A DNA stretch of 64,000 nt from Tachypleus tridentatus. Its lineage: Eukaryota; Arthropoda; Merostomata; Xiphosura; Limulidae. A program made the translations under genes and the position numbers. Of this stretch, positions 23,571-34,960 are shown piece by piece. Under the pieces are notes generated by a model. The model was not told the DNA's origin. It worked only from the letters and a program-made list of their open reading frames with translations, and did not search any database. Location: NCBI RefSeq assembly GCF_004210375.1, contig NC_134825.1:64781558-64845557 (forward strand). Reading direction: 5' to 3'. Position 1 is the stretch's first letter; each line of letters starts with the position of its first letter.

Positions 23571-24561
23571 ATAAAGTAATATAATCAAATAATAACTGCC
23601 AAAGGAAAAATACCTATTTATATGTTAAGAGTAACAACGAAGCATATTATTATTTTAGTTAATATAAATATTTGGCTTCTGTGAGTAAAGCATTTATATC
23701 GGTAGATTGTGGGACGTTTCCCTTACAGAGTGGAACTTCATCAGTTATACAGAAACAGCAGACATGAAACTTTCTTTGCAACCTCCTACATTATCATCCA
23801 TTCTGGCTCCTCCACCTTAGTAAAATAAATATAGAAGGACGCATGTAACGTAATTTCTGTTTAATCAACACAACTATATCAATTTGTTTTCTCTTATTTA
23901 TATAAGATTCATTTTTTAAACTTTTTTTATATTAACTGAAATAAACAGTCTCCAAAAACATAAGAGGGTTGGTTAATATTCAGTACTAAAACTTGACTTT
24001 CGATAAAGTGTAAAACTAGATTAATAAATCCGGTGGAGATTACTATTAACACTTAGGAAATGTACAGGTTGATCTCTTTCTAACATTATAATTTACATAA
24101 AAGTTTTCCAAAATTATTATAATTAGTGAGTCACGTCGTCTGCAAAGTTTTACCAAAATCTTTTAGGTGGTAAGGATATTGAAACAATCATAAAATGAAT
24201 TGTAAATAAACAACTTTTTGTATTATTATGATTTATGTAAATAACTCAGACTAAAAAACTAGTAGCGTTTGCAAAACTGCAACATTAAAACATCGATTAT
24301 TATTAAAGTTGATTTATTCAAATACGGATGAAAAGGTAAAACGTTTGATGGTTAAAATGAATAGTGATCAATACAAAACTAATGCAGTACATCAGATCGT
24401 TCATTCAAACAACAGGTTGAAAGAGCATATAAGAAAATACTCTCTTACGTTTACAATAAATTGAATAACATGTTTAACACAAATAAAGAAGTCTCAAAAT
24501 TGAATCTAATACAGATAAGAGAAGTTAGCGAAGCTTTGTCCATTAAACACGAATGGATCTC
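23571..24561. other. non-coding, nothing recognised
   Basis: AT-rich interval between the MITE and the next SINE, with no open frame or repeat of note. Confidence 0.5.
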
Positions 24562-24572
24562 TTCAGTCCTCT

Positions 24573-24844
24573 TGGCCAGGTGGTTATGACGTTCAACTCG
24601 TAATCTGGGAGTCGCGCGTTCGATTCACCGTCACACCAACCATACTCGCTTTTTCAGCCATGGGGTCTTCATAATGTGACGGTCAATCCCACTAATCGTT
24701 GGTAAAATAGTAGCCCAGTAGTTGACGGTGGGTGGTGATGACTAGCTGCCTTCCCTCTAGTCTTACACTGCTAAATTAGGGACGGCGAGGGCAGATAGCA
24801 CTCGTGTAGCTTTGCGCAAAATTAAAAAACAAACAAACAAACAA
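24573..24844 (+). mobile_element. SINE family A, with imperfect TSD
   Basis: Starts TGGCCAGGTGGTTATGACG, lacking the first few bases of the head, and ends in (ACAA)n. Flanked by TTCAGTCCTCT (24562-24572) and TTCACTCCTCT (24845-24855), an 11-bp target duplication with one difference. Confidence 0.9.
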
Positions 24845-24855
24845 TTCACTCCTCT

Positions 24856-25768
24856 TTACGTATGTTAGGTCTCCTTCAGAAACTAAAATGAAAACTTAGT
24901 ATTTGTTGTTTGTATGTATCCGATGAAGTTTAATTGTCCAGAAAAGACGCACTATCTGTTGATAAAATTGTTCACCTGGTGAAGTTGGAAGCTTCGTATT
25001 ATTTATAATCTGAGATTGTGATTATATTCATGCTGTGTGGGTAAAATAAAACAGCTGGAGTTCTTATTAAAGAATGATAAAATGAATTTGAACGTTGGAA
25101 GTATCTGTACGTTTTAATTTGTATAAAGTGATCTTAATTTTTTTTAATTTAACGTTTTTCTTACATTATGTGAAAGTTTTCTACCCCTGGTTTTTCATTA
25201 CGTCATTTTGTTGCTTAAATATGGGAAACGTTTAGTCCAGCGTCTTGTAATAATTCATTAAAAATTATTATATAGGTTACATTACAGACAGAGCATTCAA
25301 CACAGATAAACGTTAAATTATGCTGGTCCTACACGTCTCTTTGACACCTTGCAAATGAGGGTTAAAAGTTCAAAACTGACTTGTTTATCACTGCGAACCG
25401 TAGTGTTTGTCGTACAGTTCGTCTATTTCCCATTTGAAAAGTTGTGCACGCAGACAAACCTCAAAATTCACTAGTGAAATGACGAGAGAACAAACATGAA
25501 TAATACTGATGTTAAATTTTATATCACAACCAGGATATTCTACACTACATTATTAGGAATTAATCGTACTATTATTCACTATTATTCAAAATGTGACTTA
25601 AAGAATAAAAATGTAGATTTACTGTATGTTATAGTTGAGCAGCTAGCTCTGAGCATGACTGAAATGCCCACAAGTTACCTTTTGTAGTGGATGGTATAGA
25701 TGAGAGTGCAACGCAATTAACTTTTCAAAGTCTATGAAATAATTTATGTAGATAGTTTAACTTCTCCT
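24856..25768. other. non-coding, nothing recognised
   Basis: AT-rich. A 63-codon frame at 25496-25687 has no supporting features. Confidence 0.45.
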
Positions 25769-25778
25769 GTCTCTCGGA

Positions 25779-26009
25779 TTGTTTGTTTGTTTTGAATTTC
25801 GCGCAAAGCTACTCGAGGGCTATCTGTGCTAGCCGTCCCTAATTTAGCAGTGTAAAACTAGAGGGAAGGCAGCTTGTCATCACCACCCACCGCCAGCTCT
25901 TGGGCTACTCTTTTACTAACGAATAATGGGATTGACCGTCACAATATAACGCCCCCACGGCTGAAATGGCGAGCATGTTTGGTGCGATCGGGATTCGAAC
26001 CCGCGACCC
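25779..26009 (-). mobile_element. SINE family A, 5'-truncated at the B box, with TSD
   Basis: Full tail and body, but the tRNA-like head stops just after the B box (GATTCGAACCCGCGACC). The 10-bp target duplication GTCTCTCGGA flanks it at 25769-25778 and 26010-26019, so the truncation occurred during insertion. Confidence 0.9.
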
Positions 26010-26092
26010 GTCTCTCGGAAAGAGCACCTTTGTTTGTGTATAGTAAGAACACGTATTAAAACACAAAACCGGAACTTTTACGAACTAGGTAG

Positions 26093-26368
26093 GCCTGGCA
26101 TGGCCTAGCGCGTTAAGGCGTGCACTTCGTAATCTGAGGGTCGCGGGTTCGCGCCCGAGTCGCGCCAAACATGCTCGCCCTCCCAGCCGTGGGGGCGTTA
26201 TAGTGTTGCGGTCAATCCCACTATTCGTTTGTAAAAGAGTAGCCTAAGAGTTGGCGGTGGGTGGTGATGACTAGCTGCCTTCCCTCTGGTCTTACACTGC
26301 TAAATTAGGGACGGCTAGCACAGATAGCCCTCGAGTAGCTGTGTGCGAAATTCCAAAACAAACAAATA
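26093..26368 (+). mobile_element. SINE family A, full length
   Basis: Head GGCCTGGCATGGCCTAGCGC to tail CCAAAACAAACAAATAAAT. A short direct repeat AACTAGGT at about 26083-26090 and just after the tail is a likely target duplication. The head is immediately followed by a hybrid B-box region (GGTTCGCGCCCGAGTCGCG), as in the copies at 21722 and 27214. Confidence 0.9.
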
Positions 26369-27213
26369 AATACCAACTAGGTTTAGTTGGTCAGTTTGTG
26401 ATTTTTATCAGAATATTTGCTTTAAAGTATTTCTTGTATTTGAAGTGTTTTGTGGGTATCACATGTTGTGGAACAGGTTTAACCCACTTAGGTTTAACTT
26501 CGGAGTCATTGAGATGTTCCACACAGCGATCAGTCTTTGTAGGTCACAGAACCGTTTTAATTAACTTAAATACACATTTTATAAGTTTGTTATGTTCAGT
26601 CTCAAAATACCACAAAGAAAAACATTTTCATATCCAAAGAGAAAGTTTCACCGTAAATACATTTAAACAACGCATGCGTTTTCATTTTAAGTAAATAAAG
26701 GGGTTTCGATTTTTGAGACATATTTGAGAATGTTATTATAACGTCCTTGGAGAACCGATGTTTTCTAAATTTTCTCATAATAATATGATAATATTTTAGA
26801 CACATTGCTTAAACACCAAATGACTTCAGGTCAGTTACTGTTTGCTACAGAGAAAAATACGATATGTATTCCACATTTAATTGTAAAAAACTCTGCGTTC
26901 TTATAGCAGCTTTCCTAATTTTTATATTTTGAGCAATAACGAGTTTGTGGGGATTTGATGTTTTAGTTTTCTGGAAACATCCTTTCCTGTAAAACGATTA
27001 CTCTTGCGTTCCTTGTTGTCATAGTAACGAACTGACCAAGTGTCAGCGGTGAAACTTTTATGATGAGTGCAACTTGCTTTGAAAACTGGTTTTGTTTGTC
27101 TATATGCAATGTTTAAATTTAAATAATTTCTTATGTAGTTATATTTTTAACATACGTGACTGTTTTAAACTTGCAACAAACCGTTTTAGTTACTGTCTTT
27201 GTATTGTTTCGTG
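26369..27213. other. non-coding, nothing recognised
   Basis: A 117-codon frame at 26341-26694 begins inside the SINE tail and has no motif or initiator of its own, so it is not called. Confidence 0.45.
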
Positions 27214-27431
27214 CCCGAGTCGCGCCAAACATGCTCGCCCTCCCAGCCGTGGGGGCGTTATAATGTGACGGTCAATCCCACTATTCGTTGGTAAAAGAGT
27301 AGCCCAAGAGTTGGCGGTGGGTGGTGATGACTAGCTGCCTTCCCTCTAGTCTTACACTGCTAAATTAGGGACGGCTAACACAGATAGCCCTCGAGTAGCT
27401 TTGTGCGAAATTCCAAAACAAACAAACAAAC
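27214..27431 (+). mobile_element. SINE family A, 5'-truncated
   Basis: Begins at GCCCGAGTCGCGCCAAACA, directly downstream of the B-box position, and runs through the body to CAAACAAACAAAC. It shares the GCCCGAGTCGCGCC subfamily signature with 26093-26368. Confidence 0.9.
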
Positions 27432-28039
27432 AGTTTGTTACGTATTTACACGTAACTAAATGTCATTAACGTTCAACTCAGTGTAAGTTAAAAATATTAT
27501 GTTTTTATGCTGTAGGTCGATATCTTTAACAAATGTAGCTCTGAACGAGACAAAATCAAAATAATTTAATAGCATAAACTCTTTCAGAAAGTTGACTTTC
27601 CTTCATCACAGCGAAATGCTGCCAACGTGATATTTTTCTGGAATAAGAAACACGTTCTGAAGAAACTTTCAAGTTTATGAATTCCTTATGATGCATTAAC
27701 ATAATTCATAAGACAAGAAATTCTTAAAGTTTTCGTTCACGAAAGCATTTGAATAAAATATTTTTAGTATTAAAAACAATTAAATTTAGCGTTCGTCTTC
27801 AAAAAAAACTTATCTTATTAATTAAGTACATTATACCACGAGCAGCTATATACATGCAATATTCTTCTGGGAAAGGGAAGAAAAATATCTCAAAAATGAT
27901 TTTGAGATAAAATTCATGCAATGTAAATGTAAAACAATGCATTTTGTGAAAACAACTGCGGTTACAATGGTTAAGGATCACTAAAAATGCAAATAATTAA
28001 AACGAAAAACTCGAATTGTCTTAGTTTTCAAGTTATTAC
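27432..28039. other. non-coding, nothing recognised
   Basis: AT-rich interval with no gene or repeat that I can support. Confidence 0.5.
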
Positions 28040-28660
28040 GATTTCATAGATATGGTGTCAAATACAGCTCACACAAGGTTATGATATTAGGATATTATTC
28101 AATCGAAGGTTGGGTGTTAACATATTATTTACACAAAGATATGTTTTCAAAATATTAGTCACCCAAAGGTATGTTGTTAAAATATTATTCATTCAAAAAT
28201 TTGTTGTCGAAATACTATTCACCCGAAGGTATGCTATCAAGATGTTTTTCACACAAAGATATGGTGTCAAAATGGTTTTCATCCAAAGATATGTTGTCAA
28301 GATATTATTCACACTAAGGTACGTTCTCCACATACTATTAATCTAAAACTGTGCCTTAGAAATATTATTAACTGAAAGGGATATTGTTAGAAACATATTT
28401 TTCCGAAGGTTTGTTGTAAAATTAATATATTTACCCAAAGAAATGTTGTCAAAAACAAACTATTATCCCAAATGTATGTTGTCAATATGTTATTCATTCA
28501 TACAATATTGTCAACATTGTACAAATATTACTAATATAAGAGTATTTTTCTTTTCAAAATATAATTTATTAAAAATTATGTTGTCTGTATATTATTCACA
28601 TAAAGGTATATCGTCAAAATATACAATTAAAAGTATGTTGTCACGATATTAGTCACACAT
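28040..28660 (+). repeat. 30-bp minisatellite
   Basis: Units of the form ATGTTGTCAA-AATATTATTC-ACACAAAGGT repeat with an exact 30-bp period between about 28110 and 28330, with more diverged units on both sides. Because 30 is divisible by three, one frame stays open (28110-28346) and encodes a 10-residue repeat (e.g. LFTQRYVVKI). That frame is a by-product of the repeat. Confidence 0.9.
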
Positions 28661-29170
28661 GGTGTTTTCCCAAAGCATTCTTTGCTTTTGACAAGCTGAA
28701 GTAATTTTAGGGTTAACTAAAAACTAATTTCATCCTCGTATACACAAAACTCTCTTGAATCTACGTACAAATGCATTTTAAGCTCAGCTCAATTTGTTAA
28801 AGTAGATTTTTTTAGCTACCAGTCTTAAGCACTTTACCAACAGAAAACATTTATTCATTCGCAAATTTGTTAAGCGTATCTTGCGATTGAGGTTTCTTAA
28901 TCTTAATGAAGATTTTTTGATGTCTGAACAATATCACCACCCTTTGTTGTCCTACAAATTGCTGCAGAGTACAAAGACTATGATTTCTCAAAGTAGAATG
29001 GGAATATTTAATGTTTAAAATATCTTACGTTAATCTATAAACCAAGAAGTTAGGAAACAAATCTCAGGTTAGTGAACGTTTGGCTTCTGTCAACCTTGCC
29101 ACAATTACTCTTTATGCACTTTGACCCTGTAAAAATTAAATAAATTACCTGAAACGATGAAAAACATGGT
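28661..29170. other. non-coding, nothing recognised
   Basis: AT-rich, no gene seen. Confidence 0.45.
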
Positions 29171-29196
29171 ACGAGTAGAAGATATGTTCTACTCGT
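29171..29196. other. perfect 10-bp stem-loop
   Basis: ACGAGTAGAA (29171-29180) pairs with TTCTACTCGT (29187-29196) around the 6-nt loop GATATG, directly at the left edge of the larger foldback. Confidence 0.85.
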
Positions 29197-29446
29197 ATAT
29201 GTAAGCAATTAAAAGGAGTATGACTTCAAAATAATTGCACGTTAAATTATTTATTAAAAACAGGGTCCAGCCCTAAAAATATTCCACTGTTTTTGGGTGT
29301 TTTTTTTTACGCCACCGTCTTCTGAAAATGATGGCGTAAAATACCGACATATGTAGAGTCTTCTTATGGCTAGTCCCTGTTTTTGATAAATTATTTATTG
29401 TGCGATTATTTTAACGATGTACTTCTTTTAATTGTGTATAAATATA
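29196..29446. mobile_element. foldback element or MITE with long inverted repeats
   Basis: The left arm (about 29196-29284) and right arm (about 29360-29446) are imperfect inverted copies over roughly 75-85 bp. Blocks such as AAAAACAGGGTCCAGCC and AAATTATTTATTAAAAACAG recur in reverse complement. The loop holds a second small inverted repeat (TTTACGCCA...TGGCGTAAA, about 29309-29341). There is no coding capacity, and no clear target duplication was identified. Confidence 0.65.
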
Positions 29447-31809
29447 TGCATTGCACAAGTGCACTTTGAATTTATTAATTTGAAAGTAGTTTTCGAAAAT
29501 TTGTACAAAAAATAATTGTATGTAGTGGAACAATACCAAAATCTTAAAAAAAAGAAAATATAAATATTATGAACTGTTCTATAGTAAAAGATAATTTAAT
29601 TAGTTCTCTGCCTTTATTAATTACGCACTTTGTTATTAGCACATTTTCATATACACAGTTATATCCCAAATTACATTTACACATGCGTAAAAATAGTTTT
29701 AAAAGTTTTAAGTTTTAAATTATCTTGTTATGTGAAGCGTGCATTAAAATTTAATACATAAAATATTATCGCAGCAAAAGTAAGATGATAAATGTTTCTA
29801 ACAAACAAAAGTAAAACAAATCATTCAATAACAGTAGTTTATATTAGGTTATAGTCACCTGATTGTGACAAATACAGTATTAAAGATTGACTTAAGTTGA
29901 AGTTACCTCCTTTGCATAGTTAGCGTACATGTTTATATGTACGATGTGTCCAATTCTTAATATCACAAAACCCTCTCGTCTAGAGGTTAAATCTCAAAAT
30001 AATAAAACCTTATCTGTCTTAAATATTCTAATAATGTACTTTGTAACCTCTTGAAATAACCACTAAGTATCTTTTACAAATATAACTCGTTCTCCAGGCC
30101 GATAATTATCTAATAACTTTTGCCAGGAGAACGGCTAAAATTCTACAGTAATTACTGTAATTAATAATCTTAATTATTAGTTATAGGCTTTTATAATATC
30201 CAGAACTTCCTCTTTTGTGATTAGAAACTTTTTAAATGAGGTAATAAGAACAAATAATAAAGGATTAAACTACTATCTTTGGTAGTTAAACATTTTTCAA
30301 CAATCAACTTAATTGGTTACCGTGTTTTAAATACTTTTAGTTTCTGTCTCTAGCCATCGACATTTCTATACGAGACACGTGAGAATTTCGTATATCATAG
30401 ATTGACTATTTTTATTATCTTCTTGTTGAACTAATTACCTAAGTAAGTCTTGATTTGTCTAATCTCATTCAGTTAACTGCTTTTTTTCTTTCTTTTTTTT
30501 TTGTTCTCGCTACGTAAAATCACTACGAACAGTTTTTATTTATTTTGTATATTGGACTCGTAAGTTACACCATAGGATTCCAGGAGTGATCCGGGACACT
30601 TCTTGAAAACCAATCATTATGTGGCATCTAACACAATAACTTTGTCAGCAGTTAATTAACCTGTCGTTTCAACAACTAGGGTTACCAAAATAGTATATCT
30701 GAGATATGACAAACAGTTGTGCTCTCAGTGAATTCTTTCGATAATGACTCTCGTGTAGAAGTCAAATTATTTTAAATTTTATTTCTTTAGAAAACTCAAA
30801 ACGTTTACGATTAATCGCCGACATGAAATAAACAAAATAGGAATTTTCCTGAGGAACATTCAAGGTTTCAAGTACATTTTAGTGAATATATTGAAAAGTG
30901 TGTAATTTTATTGATTAAATGACCATAAGAACTAGTAGCTAAAACGTAATGGCATTGTTGCATCTTCTACGAAAATACAATTGAAGACTGTTTCTTTGAC
31001 GTGTCTCATTCATTGTCACAACAACTCAAGTATTAGAGTTACAAACATATGAAAATTAAACTTAGGAATTGGTTGAAAATTACCTTGAAATGCCTACGTC
31101 CATGTGTTGGAAATATACATTCATAATATATCAACAAAACTGCAAAAAACTGTCAGATACCTACTGGCAGTGTTTAGACATATAATAACGTTTTAAGTTA
31201 TGCGTGCCATGTAAAATAGGCTTTAGACTGAAAGCTAAAAGAAAGAAACAAAGAGTTGACTGATATTCCTGACTTTATGAATCGTGAAGCAAAACACAGT
31301 GAAAGTATGACTGGCTGATTTTTACATTTCTTCTTAACTATTAAATTATTGTAATGATTAACTACAACAAAGTACTTACTGATATAGAGCAAAATGACAC
31401 ATGTAGTTGGATAATAAAAAAAACAAACCTCTTCTTGTCTTGTATCTTTATCTCTTGTTAATTGTTTCACTTAACAACGGACTGAATATTTTGTGCCTAT
31501 TGTGGGGATCGACCACTGAATTTCAGTATTATAAGTGCCCTTACAACTGAGGCACTGGAAGGATACTCCTAATGGAAGTTATCGACACGATGTCAACAGG
31601 ATACATTTACTATCTTCATGACTGATGGTATTTTGCGATATACAAAAATCGAGTATTTTGACTTTAATATTTTAAAACTGTGGTTGTTTATAAGTATATA
31701 TTATGACACCTAGTTCATTATATTTTACATACATTTCATATGATTACACAAAGTTTCATTTAGCCTACCGATTCTTTTTTCAATAATCCATCTAAAGTCA
31801 GACTCTAGA
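29447..31809. other. 2.4-kb non-coding interval
   Basis: AT-rich and free of recognised SINEs. The 90-codon - strand frame at 31198-31470 has no splice context or motif. Confidence 0.45.
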
Positions 31810-32165
31810 TTAAATTTTTATTGTTGTCACATGTAAACGTTGATCAGATATTTATTGTTTCCATATGTAAATGCTGATCAATTTTTACTGTTGTCACATG
31901 TAAACGTTGATCAGTTTTTATCATTGTCATATGTAAACGTTGATCAGTTTTTTACTGTTGTTACGTGTAAACGTTGATCAATTTTTATTATTGTCATATG
32001 TAAACGTTGATCAGTTATCACATGTAAACATTGACCAATTTTATTATTGTCACATGTAAACATTGATCAGTTTTTATACTGTTGTCACATGTAAACGTTC
32101 ATCCTTTTTTTATTGCTGCCACATATAAACGTTGATTAGATTTTTTGTTATCATATGTCAGATTC
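31810..32165 (+). repeat. about 32-bp minisatellite, 10-11 units
   Basis: Units share CACATGTAAACGTTGATCAG followed by a T-rich spacer (TTTTTATTGTTGT). Spacing is 32-33 bp with one shortened unit of about 22 bp near 32010. Variants CATATG and CACATG alternate in the core. Confidence 0.88.
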
Positions 32166-32919
32166 TTCTATTTTAATTCTACCCTCGCCGAATAACTGTA
32201 AACCTGAAAATTGTTTGTAATGTCATAAATCCACGCACCTAAGAAGTATAAAAATCCAAATAAAGACACTAATGCAGCTCACTCCATATCTTTTTTCTTT
32301 TCCACACCTCTCAGCAGTAAGTTGTTTGAAAAAGTAAGAACTTAAACATTTTGGTTATTCGGAGAAACTAGTTCGAATTGTAGTGTTCTTTTTAAGTCCA
32401 TAACCCACATAAGGAGTTTTCTTTAGGCTCATACTTCTTTAACCTTATATTTTGTTCCAGAAAATTTTGTTATTAATTTATTTTCAATTATCTAAAAGAA
32501 TCATCAATTTTTCAGTAGTTACGCCAGCAAGGCATTTTCACGTATTTAACCATGTTTGTGTTGCAAATGTATAGCCTTTATCCACTTCATTTATATTATC
32601 ACATTGTCAGACGAATCTACTTTACACTTTTATATTCTCACGCGGGTTAACTTACAATTTCACATTCTTGATTGAGTTTTCTTTGTATTCTTAACCTAGT
32701 CGACTTTAAAGTTTTATAGGCTTAACTGGGTTGATTTATAGTTTTATGGCCTTCACCTGTCTCTAATTTAGCTTTATATTTGTAATTAAGCCTAATTTAA
32801 AGTTTTATAGTCTCAGCCAAGCCTGCTTTGTTGTTTTGTACTAACTGAAATTTGATACTCTTTGAAATCAAGTATTCAAAACACATAAATTTAATAAGAC
32901 ATTTTTTAATATTTTCAGA
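32166..32919. other. non-coding, nothing recognised
   Basis: Slightly more pyrimidine-rich on the + strand than its neighbours. Nothing else is seen. Confidence 0.45.
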
Positions 32920-32930
32920 GAGATAAAAAC

Positions 32931-33160
32931 GTTTGTTTTGTTTAAATTCGCACAAAGCTGCTCGAGGGCTATCTGTGCTAGCCGTCCCTACTTTAGTAGT
33001 GTAAGACTAGAGGAAGGCAGCTAGTCATCACCAAAATCTTGGGCTACTCTTTTACCACTGCCCCCACGGCTGAGAGGGCGATCATGTTTGGTGCGAACGG
33101 GATTCGAACCTACGACCCTCAGATTAGGAACGCCTTAACACACTTGGCCATACTGGGCCT
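32931..33160 (-). mobile_element. SINE family A, internally shortened, with TSD
   Basis: Tail GTTTGTTTTGTTTAAATTCG to a head ending GGCCATACTGGGCC, with two internal gaps relative to the complete copy at 56385-56663 (around the CCACCGCC block and around the GTGACGGTCAA block). The target duplication is GAGATAAAAAC (32920-32930) versus GAGATGAAAAC (33161-33171). Confidence 0.88.
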
Positions 33161-33593
33161 GAGATGAAAACAACAAATTCGTTTACTTTAAACGTAAAAC
33201 TCGCCGTGCAGTATTCACTTAAAACGATTGAAAAATTAAAATATAACTTTTAGTGACAGTACGTTGAAAAGCCTCTATATGTTACGTTTAAAAGTTAATT
33301 TTTATGTTTTTTTACATTTTCTAACTTCACTTAAAATATCACAAAAGCTTCTCTTAAAGAGAATTATCGCATTTTTGTTGGCTTTACAGAAATACCCAAA
33401 ATCGATTAGCAATAACGAAGGTTAATTATGTTTAAAAGAACAATTTGGATATGCTTGAACACTTTGTTGAGTCACGAACTGTGAAGACACATGCAGTATA
33501 ATTAACACATTTATATTTTATTCATACGTGAACGTTTGACCAAAGGAATTCATCACGCCATTTTCCAATTAATAGCATTCGTAAAGTTTTTGT

Positions 33594-33660
33594 TGTTATG
33601 CATAAAGCTTCACAGTGGAAGAATATCTGTTGTACCCAACACTTATATCAAAACCAAATA
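33594..33660 (-). mobile_element. SINE family C tail fragment
   Basis: TTTTTGTTGTTATGCATAAA, then GCTTCACAGTGG and a partial body resemble the tail end of family C. The head is absent. Weak match. Confidence 0.4.
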
Positions 33661-34329
33661 TTTAGCGTTACAAGTTAGCAGACGTATGGCTGAGTCACTG
33701 TGACACATTCGAGAAATGAAATTATTAATAATCGAGTCAAAACATACAAAATCAAAAAAGACAACGTTTTGGGCATCAAAATAAAAGTTACTATTATAAA
33801 ATATTTTCATCTTCTCCTTCTTACGCCCCATCAAAAAAAAAAAAGAGAAATTATGATGAAAGTAAACGTATTTATTGGTATTGTTAATAAGAAAGTAAAC
33901 AAAGATTTTGCAAAGTTCTAAAAGTACTATTGATATTCCTCAAAACCAACGGCTGCTTTCACAAGAAAAACAATCGACAAAACTGAAATCATAGGAATTT
34001 CATTCGGCTCCATGCTCGTCCTGTCCACTATTACAGCTCCAACCGGATTTTACGTCTTTAGTTTGCTAGAATGTGGTGCTAAAATATCACACTTATATAT
34101 GACGAAAACTTTGCCAACACGTGTGGTCTGAGAATGACTTCATTGTTTCATACAAAACTTGTTACTATATCAAGTTTGTTTTCCAAAACTAGATAAATGT
34201 GACTTTATTATAAATAACAATTTAACAAAATCGCAGGGGACGGGAAAAAGTGCACCCCCTGAAAATGTGATTAATTTGTTATATTTTTTATTAGATAACA
34301 GAAAAATACGTAAAACTATATGTTTTAGT
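33661..34329. other. non-coding, nothing recognised
   Basis: Overlapping short frames on both strands at 33643-33921 lack any supporting signal. Confidence 0.45.
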
Positions 34330-34444
34330 TATGTTAGTTAGTTAGTTATCACCATTAGATTCCATCAAGGAACATAGGGCCGCAATCGCTCGCGGAATCT
34401 TCAACAAGTATTTAAGTGAGTAGGTTGTTAGCCCACTGCACCGA
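34330..34444 (+). repeat. unidentified repeat fragment
   Basis: (GTTA)n at about 34333-34347, then CCATCAAGGAACATAGGGCC and GCAATCGCTCGCGGAATCTT. The GC-rich body and the tetranucleotide run at its edge resemble the 3' end of a non-LTR element. The family is not recognised with certainty. It abuts the truncated SINE at 34445. Confidence 0.4.
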
Positions 34445-34668
34445 GCCGTCCCTAATTTAGCAACGTAAGACTAGAGGGAAAGCAGCTAGTCATCACCACC
34501 CACCGCCAACTCTTGAGCTACTCTTTTACCAACGAATAGTGGGATTGACCGTCACATTATAACGCCCCCACGTCTGGGAGGGCGAGCATGTTTAGCGCGA
34601 CGGGGGCGCGAACCCGCGACCCTCAGATTACGAGTCGCACGCCTTACGCGCTAGGCCATGCCAGGCCC
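34445..34668 (-). mobile_element. SINE family A lacking its 3' tail
   Basis: Begins at GCCGTCCCTAATTTAGCAAC, so the (CAAA) tail and final ~45 bp are missing, and runs to the head end GGCCATGCCAGGCC. The tail side is replaced by the repeat fragment at 34330-34444. Confidence 0.88.
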
Positions 34669-34865
34669 TATATGTTTTTAGAAGGCACTCAACAAAATCT
34701 GTCCCAACATGATCTCAAGTCCTAATTTTAACACTGGCTTTTGTAAATACCTGAACTTCAAATAATTTTTAGTTATATTTTCTCATTAAAAGTGTTGTGC
34801 ACCTGCTATAGTTTTTTAGATGTTTTTCTAGTTAACCTAAAAATAATCAAACAAGTTATAAAGCC

Positions 34866-34960
34866 TACATGGCTGACAAGGTAAGTGTGTTCACCAACAA
34901 GGACTCGAACACACGACCCACGGATTGCATGTCAAATGCCCTAACCACCAGGCCTTATAA
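34866..34960 (-). mobile_element. isolated tRNA-like SINE head
   Basis: In reverse complement: AAGGCCTGGTGGTTAGGGCA, an anticodon-like region, then a TGTTCGAGTCC B box. It resembles the family A head without its body. It may be a solitary SINE remnant or a tRNA pseudogene. Confidence 0.5.

Noticed and set aside
28110..28346. A 78-codon open frame as a small protein gene
   Set aside because: It is a direct consequence of a 30-bp tandem repeat whose period is a multiple of three.
34866..34960. A functional tRNA gene
   Set aside because: The head resembles the family A SINE. A clean cloverleaf and acceptor stem were not apparent, so a SINE or tRNA remnant is more likely.
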